From assembly GCF_020169335.1 (NCBI RefSeq), contig NZ_JAIEZN010000001.1, positions 1 through 64,000 of the forward strand: a DNA stretch of 64,000 bases, given 5' to 3'. Shown piece by piece: positions 54,322 through 61,874 of this stretch. Under the pieces are notes generated by a model that was not told the DNA's origin, ran no database searches, and saw nothing but the letters and a program-made list of their open reading frames with translations. The stretch's first letter is position 1; the number at the start of each line of letters is the position of its first letter. A program made the translations under genes and the position numbers. Source of the stretch: Devosia aquimaris (GTDB taxonomy: Bacteria > Pseudomonadota > Alphaproteobacteria > Rhizobiales > Devosiaceae).

Positions 54322-55092
54322 ATGACCAGGCTGCCGGGCGCGATTTCGCTGGTGAGCCGCCGCCTGATTGCGGCGCTCGATCTGGCCATGCCCAGCCAGC
54401 TTGAGGCCTTTTACATCGTCGGCTCGGTTGCACTCGGCGATTATTGCGACGGCCACAGCGATCTCGACTTCGTTGCCGTGCTGTCGGGCCAGGTCGATAT
54501 CGCGGCGCTGGCGCAGCTCCATGCCGAACTGGCAACCCGCTTCCCCAGCCTGGATTGTGACGGCATCTATCTGCACCCCGGCGACCTGGCCCGTCCGCCG
54601 GGCGGGGTAGGGCCGGCTGCGCGCGGCGGGCGCGTCGATCCTGCATCTGCCGATGAGCGCCATCCGGTGGCCTGGCAGCTACTGGCAGACTCTGGTGTTG
54701 CCTTGCGGGGACCTGCGCCAACAGCCACCCTGGTCGCCGCCGATCGCGCGGCCACCATGGCCTATAGCCGGCAAAACCTGGATACCTACTGGCGCCATTG
54801 GCTCACCCGCTTTGAGCAGCACCATGCCGAGCTCGACACCGCCGGCGTGGACACGGCGGTGCATTGGGGCGTGCTGGGCGCCTTGCGGGTGCATCGCACC
54901 ATGACCACGGGCCGCGTTCCGTCCAAAACCGCCGGCGGCATTTATGGACAATCAACCTTTCCGCGGCACGACGCCATCATCGATGAAGCACTCCGTCTGC
55001 GCCGCGCGCCATCCAGCCCAAGCAGCTATGGCGAGCCTGCTGCCCGAGCCGAGGCTGTCATCGACCTGCTACGCAAGTTGATCGGGCCTTGA
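54322..55092 (+). CDS. Nucleotidyltransferase domain protein (aminoglycoside adenylyltransferase-like)
   Basis: A 256-residue protein with the nucleotidyltransferase motif: GS at 34-35 and D47xD49 in GHSDLDFVAV. A helical C-terminal domain follows, as in ANT(3'')/(9) drug-modifying enzymes and DUF4111-type proteins. AGGAG supports ATG 54322; the frame is open upstream inside the regulator gene. Whether it modifies an aminoglycoside or another substrate cannot be told. Confidence 0.8.
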   Translation: MTRLPGAISLVSRRLIAALDLAMPSQLEAFYIVGSVALGDYCDGHSDLDFVAVLSGQVDIAALAQLHAELATRFPSLDCDGIYLHPGDLARPPGGVGPAARGGRVDPASADERHPVAWQLLADSGVALRGPAPTATLVAADRAATMAYSRQNLDTYWRHWLTRFEQHHAELDTAGVDTAVHWGVLGALRVHRTMTTGRVPSKTAGGIYGQSTFPRHDAIIDEALRLRRAPSSPSSYGEPAARAEAVIDLLRKLIGP

Positions 55093-55112
55093 GGACTAGC
55101 CTCAGCACAAGA

Positions 55113-55526
55113 TCACTCAATCGGGGATGCCCAGGCGTGATGCGGCAGCAGATGTCGCAACGGCTCTGACTGCGCACGCCCTAATACGATCTCGGTGTCG
55201 AGATTGCCGGCGTCGATCTGGCGCAGGAATTCGCGACACACCCCGCAGGGCGGCAAGACATGCAGCGCCTGGCTATCGGGGTCGCGCCACACCGCCACAA
55301 CGGTCCGTGCGCGATATTGACCCTGGGTGATCATGGCGGCCAGCGCACTGCGCTCGGCGCACAGTCCCCAACTGGGCGTATCCACGCAGATACCCTCGTA
55401 GATCCTCCCGTCCGCAGAGACGACGACGGCGCCCACGTCTCCGTGCAGTCGGCCATCCGGCGTCCGCCAGGGGCGGATCAGCGCTGCGGCTCGGGCAATC
55501 AGGTCATCATGGGGCTGTGTGTGCAT
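55113..55526 (-). CDS. Cytidine deaminase family protein
   Basis: A 137-residue zinc deaminase. Zinc ligands C56 (with E58, CAERS) and C94/C97 (PPCGVCREF) are present. It should deaminate cytidine or deoxycytidine in pyrimidine salvage; the sequence is divergent enough that a blasticidin-S-deaminase-like specificity is possible. I chose ATG 55526. It is separate from the hemA-side operon by 82 bp. Confidence 0.88.
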   Translation of the reverse strand: MHTQPHDDLIARAAALIRPWRTPDGRLHGDVGAVVVSADGRIYEGICVDTPSWGLCAERSALAAMITQGQYRARTVVAVWRDPDSQALHVLPPCGVCREFLRQIDAGNLDTEIVLGRAQSEPLRHLLPHHAWASPIE

Positions 55527-55608
55527 GCTCGGGCCTCTGCGGCGATTCTGGCGCATGGCCAGTGTCGCAGAAGCGGCCGGCAGCGACGAGTGCCTGGTCC
55601 CGTCGCCA

Positions 55609-55902
55609 CTACTTGGCGGAATCGTCCGGCGTATCGTCGTCGCGTACGATTTCGATGCGCACCTTGTTGGCCAGGGCTGCCAGCGCGGCCAGAGCGGCAA
55701 GCCAAGGTGCGGTCAGGGCAACGACGCCGCCGGCAATGGCGCCGGCCGTCAACGGTATCTCCATGACGGTGTCGCCACTGCCCACATGGATGCGCAGGCG
55801 GCGCACATTGCCTTCGGCCATCAGCGTCTTGATCTGTTCGACGAGCTGATGCCCGGCGATCTCGATTTCCTCGGTAAAGCTGCGCTTATTGTCCTGTGCC
55901 AT
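55609..55902 (-). CDS. DUF4342 domain protein
   Basis: A 97-residue protein. An N-terminal amphipathic unit (EEIEIAGHQLVEQIKTLMAE), a short beta part (RRLRIHVGSGDTVMEIPLT) and a hydrophobic stretch (GAIAGGVVALTAPWLAALAAL) match DUF4342, with function unknown. ATG 55902 overlaps the flavodoxin stop by 1 bp (TGATG). Confidence 0.78.
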   Translation of the reverse strand: MAQDNKRSFTEEIEIAGHQLVEQIKTLMAEGNVRRLRIHVGSGDTVMEIPLTAGAIAGGVVALTAPWLAALAALAALANKVRIEIVRDDDTPDDSAK

Positions 55903-56402
55903 CAGGCTGCTCCCTTGGTGATTGTACTGGCCTCGACCATTGCCCTGGCCCAGCTTGCTGCCCGCTCGAGTTCGCCATCCTTGAGTGGTCCCTCGGTGCC
56001 AAGCACCAGAAAGCCTGTTGCTTCCCCGACGATGTGACATCCACGCGTCGTCAGCCGGCGTTCGATGGTCTGCGCCGCGTAGCCGCCCACCTCGATGACC
56101 CAGCGCAACGGTGCCGGTTGAATGGTCTCCAGATCAAGCCGCGTGTCGAATGCTGCCGCGCGCAGGCCCGAAAGGGCTGCTTCGGGCAGCGCTTCAAGGA
56201 CTTCCTGAATGGAGTGTGTGGGGCGGAAGCCGCGTGTCGGGGATCCAACGATCAGCATATCCACGTTCGTCAGGTCCGGAACATGACCCGGGTTCACCGC
56301 TTCCAGCCGGACCGTATAGTCATGCTGAAGCGCCTGGGCCATTGCCGTCGCAATGCTGGCGGTGTTGCCGTAGATGCTGTCGTGGACGATCAGAACCGTC
56401 AT
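55902..56402 (-). CDS. Flavodoxin family protein
   Basis: A 166-residue flavodoxin-fold protein: MTVLIVHDSIYGNTASIA is the FMN-phosphate loop and DMLIVGSPTRGFRPTHS the second flavin loop. It carries electrons or acts as a small flavin reductase. AGGAGG precedes ATG 56402. It lies 63 bp downstream of hemA on the same strand and may be read through from it. Confidence 0.85.
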   Translation of the reverse strand: MTVLIVHDSIYGNTASIATAMAQALQHDYTVRLEAVNPGHVPDLTNVDMLIVGSPTRGFRPTHSIQEVLEALPEAALSGLRAAAFDTRLDLETIQPAPLRWVIEVGGYAAQTIERRLTTRGCHIVGEATGFLVLGTEGPLKDGELERAASWARAMVEASTITKGAA

Positions 56403-56465
56403 GGCGCCCTCCTGTGTTGGCAGGATGAGCATGGACCCGCCGGGGCGGGTCCGCATTGATGTCGA

Positions 56466-57746
56466 TCAACCGCCCAGGCTGGGCAGGGTCAGATCGCCCG
56501 AGGTGAGCTTGCTGGCGGTGATGGCGGCCTCGGCGGCTTCGCGCGGCAGCTCGAGGCTGGTCCACACGCTGACCAGTGCATGGCGCAGCGCAAAGATCAT
56601 CTCGTCGGTGTGCAGCGGCGTCGGCGTGATGCGCAGGCGCTCGGTGCCCTTGGGCACCGTGGGATAGTTGATCGGCTGGATATAGATGTTGTGCTTGTCC
56701 AGCAGCATGTCGCTGGCCGCCTTGACGGCGCGCGCATCGCCCACGATCAGCGGCACGATATGGGTCGAGGTTTCCATCACCGGCAGGCCGGCATCGGCCA
56801 GGATCGCCTTGGTCAACCGGGCCTGGCGCTGGTGCATCATGCGCTCGTGGCCATTGCCCTTGAGGTGGTCGATCGAGGCACGGGCCGCCGCACACAGCGC
56901 CGGCGGCAGCGAGGTGGTGAAGATGAACTCGGGCGCATAGGAGCGCACGGCATCCACGATCGCGCGGTTGGCCGCGATATAGCCGCCCATCACGCCAAAG
57001 CCCTTGGCCAGCGTGCCTTCGATGATGTCGATCCGGTCCATCAGGCCGTCGCGCTCGGCAATGCCGCCGCCGCGTGCGCCATACATGCCCACGGCATGGA
57101 CCTCATCGATATAGGTCAGGGCGCCGAATTCCTCGGCCAGTGCCACGATCTCGGCAATGGGGGCAACGTCGCCATCCATCGAATAGACCGATTCAAAGCA
57201 GATCAGCTTGGGACGCTTGCGATCGACCTGGGCGAGCAATTCGCGCAGATGGGCAACGTCATTGTGGCGGAAGATCTTCTTTTCCATGCCCGACTGGCGC
57301 ACGCCCTGGATCATCGAGGCGTGGTTGAGCTGGTCCGAGAAGATGATGCAGTTCGGCAGTAGGCGGGCGATGGTGGCGATGGCCGCCTCATTGGACACAA
57401 AGCCCGAGGTGAACACCAGCGCCGCTTCCTTGCGGTGCAGATCGGCCAGCGAGCGTTCCAGCTCTACCAGCGGACGGTTGGTGCCCGAGATATTGCGCGT
57501 GCCGCCCGAGCCGACGCCCAGCTTGCCCGCGGTCTCCTGCATGGCGCCGATCACCTTGGGGTGCTGGCCCATGCCCAGATAGTCATTGGAGCACCAGATG
57601 GTGATTTCGCGCTGGTTATCGGCGTCATCGCGATAGATGGCCCGGGGGAACTGCCCGGCGACCCGCTCAAGGTCGGCAAAGACCCGATAGCGCTTCTCGG
57701 CACGCAGTGTGTCGACCGCATCTTCGAAAATGCCACGATAGTCCAT
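56466..57746 (-). CDS. hemA: 5-aminolevulinate synthase
   Basis: A 426-residue PLP enzyme of the alpha-oxoamine synthase family. The PLP Lys lies in [14 protein letters not shown] and the substrate loop in [11 protein letters not shown]. It condenses glycine with succinyl-CoA in the first step of the C4 haem pathway used by alphaproteobacteria. ATG 57746 ([11 protein letters not shown]) matches family N-termini. A palindromic FNR/FixK-type box lies 80 bp upstream. Confidence 0.95.
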   Translation of the reverse strand: MDYRGIFEDAVDTLRAEKRYRVFADLERVAGQFPRAIYRDDADNQREITIWCSNDYLGMGQHPKVIGAMQETAGKLGVGSGGTRNISGTNRPLVELERSLADLHRKEAALVFTSGFVSNEAAIATIARLLPNCIIFSDQLNHASMIQGVRQSGMEKKIFRHNDVAHLRELLAQVDRKRPKLICFESVYSMDGDVAPIAEIVALAEEFGALTYIDEVHAVGMYGARGGGIAERDGLMDRIDIIEGTLAKGFGVMGGYIAANRAIVDAVRSYAPEFIFTTSLPPALCAAARASIDHLKGNGHERMMHQRQARLTKAILADAGLPVMETSTHIVPLIVGDARAVKAASDMLLDKHNIYIQPINYPTVPKGTERLRITPTPLHTDEMIFALRHALVSVWTSLELPREAAEAAITASKLTSGDLTLPSLGG

Positions 57747-57825
57747 CGACCTGTCCTTCTGTCTGTCCCCGGGACAGATATCTCCGCCCTCGACACCAGC
57801 CTCGCCCAATGCCGAGCGCAGCGCT

Positions 57826-57839
57826 TTGACCTAGGTCAA
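57826..57839. promoter_or_regulatory. FNR/FixK-type box upstream of hemA
   Basis: TTGACCTAGGTCAA is a perfect 14-bp palindrome fitting TTGAY-N4-RTCAA. hemA is a known target of FnrL/FixK-type regulators in related bacteria. The rest of the 269-bp gap 57747-58015 shows no gene. Confidence 0.7.
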
Positions 57840-58015
57840 CGAGCCGCGTTCAATCCGCGCCAGACCCCGAATGCGGCCCCAATCAAGGCCTGCAAGTTAA
57901 GAGGCATTCTAAACTGCGCTGGTTAACCAGACAATGCGGCAAACACGCACCGGTCCCTGTTTGCGTCATCGCAAACGCGTGACCGGCAGGCGCTGCCCCA
58001 ATGTCGGAAAGGGCA

Positions 58016-59026
58016 TCAGCGCGCCGTGAAGCCGGCAATGCGGGCCACCACCATGTCATGATCGGACAGCACTTCGCCATCCGGGGCGACAGCGGCAATG
58101 ATGCGGCTTTCCGTCACTTCCAGGCCGCGCGTCAGCAGCCAGTCCAGCTTGTAGGCGCCCTTGGCCCCCCGACTCAACCGGCTCGGCCGTGTCGTCATCT
58201 GGTCCATCCGCCCGCTGTGGCGGACATACCCGCGCGCCGCCGCGTCGGCAAACAGTGGCTCGGCGTCAAAATCGCCTCCGTCTGCCAGCCCGGTGTTGAG
58301 ATCGCCGCCGATCACCACCGGCATGTCACCGGCCAATTGCGCCACCGTGTCGAACAGCATGGCCATCTGGCGCCCGCGATGCGCGCCATCGCCGCGGCTC
58401 TCAAGGTGCACCGAAACAGCAAACAGCGGCCCCTGCTGGGTCATCAGCGTTGCCGCAATCGCGCAACGCGTGCCGACCCGGGCTGTCTCCACCTCGTTGT
58501 TGAACCAGAACAACTGGTCGGGCAGGCGGGTCAGCACCGGGGTCAACAGGTTCGTGCTGCTCAACAGCGCATTGCCGTGAAAGCCGCGGCTGTTGAAATC
58601 ATCCACGCAATAAGCCAGCTCATTGGCCGCGCCCAGATCGAGTTCAAGGAATTCCACGCCATAGGCATGGCCCATGGTCAGCCCGGCCGCGATTTCGGCG
58701 GCGGTGTGCCGTTGTCCCGTGCGCGCCATGCCATTGTCGACCTCCGACAGCAACACGATGTCCACATCCTGTTCCGCCAGCAGCGCAGCCGAGGGCGCCA
58801 CGGCGTAGCAGCGTTCGAGGTTCCAGGCCGCAACCGTGAGGGGAAACGCAAGTGGCTCGCGCTGCGCCATGGGTGGGGCCTCGACGCGTTGCAGGCAGGC
58901 CAGGCCCGCCATCGCCGTCAGGTGGTTGTCCAGCGTGCGTTCAAGACCGCGCAGCGCTTCACGTTCGTCCAGCGACGGAACGGCCAATGGCGTGGGTTGG
59001 GCAGGTTTGACAGCGTCGAGGGACAT
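58016..59026 (-). CDS. Endonuclease/exonuclease/phosphatase family protein
   Basis: A 336-residue EEP-superfamily protein. Active-site residues appear in AAWNLERC, LLSEVDNG, SVHLESRG, GGDLNTG and SDHDMV. No signal peptide is seen. The family hydrolyses phosphodiesters or lipids; which one is unclear here. It diverges from the XylB-like dehydrogenase. Confidence 0.85.
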   Translation of the reverse strand: MSLDAVKPAQPTPLAVPSLDEREALRGLERTLDNHLTAMAGLACLQRVEAPPMAQREPLAFPLTVAAWNLERCYAVAPSAALLAEQDVDIVLLSEVDNGMARTGQRHTAAEIAAGLTMGHAYGVEFLELDLGAANELAYCVDDFNSRGFHGNALLSSTNLLTPVLTRLPDQLFWFNNEVETARVGTRCAIAATLMTQQGPLFAVSVHLESRGDGAHRGRQMAMLFDTVAQLAGDMPVVIGGDLNTGLADGGDFDAEPLFADAAARGYVRHSGRMDQMTTRPSRLSRGAKGAYKLDWLLTRGLEVTESRIIAAVAPDGEVLSDHDMVVARIAGFTAR

Positions 59027-59197
59027 GGCGAATCCTTTTGCGAGGGCAGGGTGAAGCGCTGGCCGCCATAGCGTTCACGCATGACCCGTCGATGACGCTT
59101 CCGGCTCTTGCTGGCGCGCGCATCGTGGCGTTACACCTTTCGCCGGCAGGCGGTCGTCTGTCCGCCAATACCCCGTTTGTCTGCCAAGGAGCCTTTC

Positions 59198-59968
59198 ATG
59201 AGCCAGTTTGCGCGCTATCCCAGCCTCAAAGACGTGCCGGTGGTGATCTCGGGCGGTGCATCGGGCATCGGCGCGGCACTGGTGCGCAATTTCTCCGAGC
59301 AGGGCGCGCGGGTCGGCTTCGTAGATATCGATGAGCCAGCAGGCACGACCCTGGCCAGCGACCTGACGGCACAGGGCCACAAGGTCGCGTTCATCACCTG
59401 CGACCTCACCAATACCGTGGCCTATCAGGCGGCCATCGCCTCGCTCGCCCATGTGCATGGCCATGCGCTGGTGCTGGTCAACAACGCCGCGCATGACCAG
59501 CGGCACGATTGGGCCACGGTCTCCGCGCAGGATTGGGATGACTATATGGCGGTCAATCTCAAGCACGCCTTCTTCGCCATCCAGGCGGTGGCCCCTGGCA
59601 TGATTGCAGCCGGTCGCGGCTCGATCATCAACACCGGTTCGATCAGCTGGATGATCCGCACCCCGTCGCTACCCGTCTATGAGACCGCCAAGGCCGCCGT
59701 GCATGGCCTCACCCGCTCCATGGCGGGCGAACTCGGCCGCTCGGGCATACGCGTCAACTCGCTTGTCCCCGGAGCGATCATCACCGAGCGCCAGCTCAAG
59801 CTATGGCTGAACGAGGACTCCATGCGCGGCATTCTGGCCAATCAGGCCCTGTCCGAGCATGTCTATCCCGATGATGTGGCACGCATGGCCCTGTTCCTGG
59901 CAGCCGAAGACAGCGCCAAGATCACCGGTCAGCACTTCCTGGTGGATGCCGGCTGGGCACACGGCTGA
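59198..59968 (+). CDS. SDR family dehydrogenase, D-xylose 1-dehydrogenase (XylB)-like
   Basis: A 256-residue SDR with GGASGIG (19-25), NNA (95-97), Ser148 and Y161xxxK165. Several segments recall Caulobacter D-xylose dehydrogenase XylB: YPSLK near the start, DQRHDW, TGSISW, VYETAKA and a final DAGWAHG. I recognise this from memory, so xylose is a likely but unproven substrate. AAGGAG precedes ATG 59198. It stands apart from the sugar-acid locus at 13-27 kb. Confidence 0.85.
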   Translation: MSQFARYPSLKDVPVVISGGASGIGAALVRNFSEQGARVGFVDIDEPAGTTLASDLTAQGHKVAFITCDLTNTVAYQAAIASLAHVHGHALVLVNNAAHDQRHDWATVSAQDWDDYMAVNLKHAFFAIQAVAPGMIAAGRGSIINTGSISWMIRTPSLPVYETAKAAVHGLTRSMAGELGRSGIRVNSLVPGAIITERQLKLWLNEDSMRGILANQALSEHVYPDDVARMALFLAAEDSAKITGQHFLVDAGWAHG

Positions 59969-60087
59969 TCGTCTTTTGTCCAATCGCAGCCGTTCATCGG
60001 TTGTTCACACTCTTTCCCTCATCACGGTCCTGCCGTATTCAGTGGTCAACAACAAGGCCACCAACCGAATCCTTCAGGGGGATAATA

Positions 60088-60756
60088 ATGAAGTCCAAGT
60101 TTCTGGTCGCTATCGCGGCAACACTGGCGCTGACTGCATGCACCACAACCGATCCCTATACCGGTGAAAGCCGCATCTCCAACACCGCCGGTGGCGCGCT
60201 GATCGGCACGGGCGGCGGCGCCATTGCCGGCGCACTCGTGGGCGCTGCTGTCGGTGGCGATCCGCGCGTGGGCGCCCTGGTTGGCGCTGGCGTCGGCGGC
60301 CTGACCGGTGCTGGCATCGGCGCCTATATGGACCAGCAGGAAGCCGAGCTGCGCGCGCAGCTGCAGGGCACCGGCGTGTCCGTGACCCGCGTGGGCCAGA
60401 ATATCATCCTCAACATGCCCTCCAACATCACCTTCGCGACCGACCAGTCGACGGTGCAGCCCCAGTTCAACTCGACCTTGGTGTCGGTTGCCCTGGTGCT
60501 CAAGAAGTTCGACAAGTCGATCATCGACGTCTACGGCCACACCGACAGCCAGGGTGATGATGCCTATAATCTGGCACTCAGCCAGCGCCGCGCTGTGTCT
60601 GTTGCCACTGCGCTGGCCAACCAGGGCATCGATCAGCGCCGCTTCTACATTGAAGGCAAAGGCGAAACCTCGCCCATCGCCTCCAACGCCACCGAAGCCG
60701 GCCGCGCCCAGAACCGCCGCGTGGAAATCCAGATCGCCCCGATCAGCCGCGGCTGA
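60088..60756 (+). CDS. OmpA family lipoprotein
   Basis: A 222-residue outer-membrane-type lipoprotein. The lipobox is LTAC with Cys18. A glycine-zipper region (about 37-90; GGALIGTGGGAIAGALVGAA) is followed by the OmpA peptidoglycan-binding domain (YGHTDSQG, LSQRRA, NRRVEI). I chose ATG 60088 because the signal peptide starts there. A terminator follows. Confidence 0.92.
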   Translation: MKSKFLVAIAATLALTACTTTDPYTGESRISNTAGGALIGTGGGAIAGALVGAAVGGDPRVGALVGAGVGGLTGAGIGAYMDQQEAELRAQLQGTGVSVTRVGQNIILNMPSNITFATDQSTVQPQFNSTLVSVALVLKKFDKSIIDVYGHTDSQGDDAYNLALSQRRAVSVATALANQGIDQRRFYIEGKGETSPIASNATEAGRAQNRRVEIQIAPISRG

Positions 60757-60781
60757 TCCGATCGCCTGTGACACGAGACAG

Positions 60782-60804
60782 AACGCGGCCCATCGGGCCG
60801 CGTT
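60782..60804 (+). terminator. Terminator after the OmpA-family gene
   Basis: AACGCGGCCC and GGGCCGCGTT form a 10-bp stem with an ATC loop, then TTCGTTT. Confidence 0.85.
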
Positions 60805-60849
60805 TTCGTTTGTGGCCTGGCCTTGCGCGAACGACGATGGCGACGCGCG

Positions 60850-61071
60850 CTAGAGCACCTGCATCAACAGTAGAATCGCAACGATGATCGCTAAGGCAAT
60901 CAGCCCATAGAGCCACCAATTGGTCGGGCCGGTAGCGCCCACCGTTGCTTCGTGGTCATTGGCCACCTTGAGCTCGGAATGGGGTGGAACATCAATGCGC
61001 GAGCCATTCTCGTCGATCAGCCCATCCACACTGGCTTCCGTACGACTTGGCTTGTCAGGGGCAGTTGCCAT
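60850..61071 (-). CDS. Small single-pass membrane protein of unknown function
   Basis: A 73-residue protein. About 1-50 is polar (DGLIDENGSRIDVPPHSEL) and 54-72 forms one membrane segment (YGLIALAIIVAILLLMQVL). GGAGG lies upstream of ATG 61071. No family is recognised. It is convergent with the OmpA-family gene. Confidence 0.6.
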   Translation of the reverse strand: MATAPDKPSRTEASVDGLIDENGSRIDVPPHSELKVANDHEATVGATGPTNWWLYGLIALAIIVAILLLMQVL

Positions 61072-61302
61072 GATCAGACCTCCTTGCTTTTCAGGTGTTT
61101 TCATCCTGCGCCAAAGGAGTGGCAATAAAACGGCTATGACAACACAGACATGCCCAGTCGGTCTTGAGCGCTATGTCTCATTGCAGCAATGTTTGCTGCG
61201 CCCGGCTCTGTTTTCAACTGGATGAAAGACCAGGCGTCATTCGGGCAATATCCCGGCATCGGCCCGGAGGCCCTGTCGGAGCGGTGCCGGCACAGAAAAA
61301 AA

Positions 61303-61334
61303 CCGAGGGCGGCACATGGAAGTGGCGCCCTCGG
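61303..61334 (-). terminator. Terminator of a decayed glycosidase gene
   Basis: CCGAGGGCG and CGCCCTCGG pair perfectly on the minus strand and are followed by a seven-T run. It lies just past the GH127 remnant, the expected position for that gene's terminator. The 61072-61302 stretch shows nothing else. Confidence 0.8.
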
Positions 61335-61339
61335 CATGG

Positions 61340-61574
61340 TCCGAGTTGCTGCCCACCAGATGGGCGCTTGTTGGACTTCCGGCACCCAGACCATCCTCGA
61401 GCCCGGGCCGCGCTTGGCCCAGAGGGAATAGGGCAGGGCGGTCGGCGTCGCGACGCCATCGGCCGGCGGCGCTGTGCGATAGAGCGAGGTCAAGTCAACC
61501 TCCTTGATGGCCAGCGCCTTGGCCTTGAGCGTCACCGCGCCATCGAAGACATCGGCGCGTCCCTCCGGGGCGCG
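61340..61574 (-). pseudogene. C-terminal remnant of a GH127 (DUF1680) glycosidase
   Basis: The minus strand reads RAPEGRADVFDGAVTLKA, then LYRTAP, then TALPYSLWAKRGPGSRMVWV and PEVQQ. The AIPYxxWANRxPGxMxVW pattern is the end of GH127 beta-L-arabinofuranosidases. Only about 75 of 600-plus residues remain; upstream the frame loses any likeness, and it runs on through the terminator without a stop. This is a deletion relic. Limits are approximate. Confidence 0.65.
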
Positions 61575-61874
61575 CCTTCTGCTTTGTTGGCAAGCAAGAG
61601 CGCCAGTTGTCGCCTGGCGTTTCTGGCCGCAGCCAAGGAAGCCCGGGCTGCGCCGTTTGGATTAAGTCTGTCAGAGGACGTCTTGCCTGTCGGATCGAAC
61701 GGAAAGACTAAAAAATAGGCAAGACTGCTACTGGATTCACCGGAGTCGAAATAAGTCTTTATGAAACCAAGGAGTTTTGAATACACAAATTGAGTACAGG
61801 TGCCGAAATTGGTCTTGCTTTGCCGCGAAACGTTCAGTTAACGAAAATCACAAATACTGCGGACTGAAATCGAT
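61575..61874. other. AT-richer intergenic region, no gene supported
   Basis: The stretch between the GH127 relic and the chemoreceptor is clearly poorer in GC than its surroundings from about 61680 on. It probably holds the chemoreceptor promoter and possibly the scar of the deletion. Open frames here have no likeness that I recognise. Confidence 0.5.

Noticed and set aside
61532..61786. An 84-codon minus-strand frame as a separate small gene
   Set aside because: It has no ribosome site and no recognisable pattern, and it overlaps the GH127 relic in another frame.
61812..61830. Sigma54-like promoter (TTGGTCTTGCTTTGC) before the chemoreceptor
   Set aside because: The GG and GC elements are 9 bp apart, not the 10 required.
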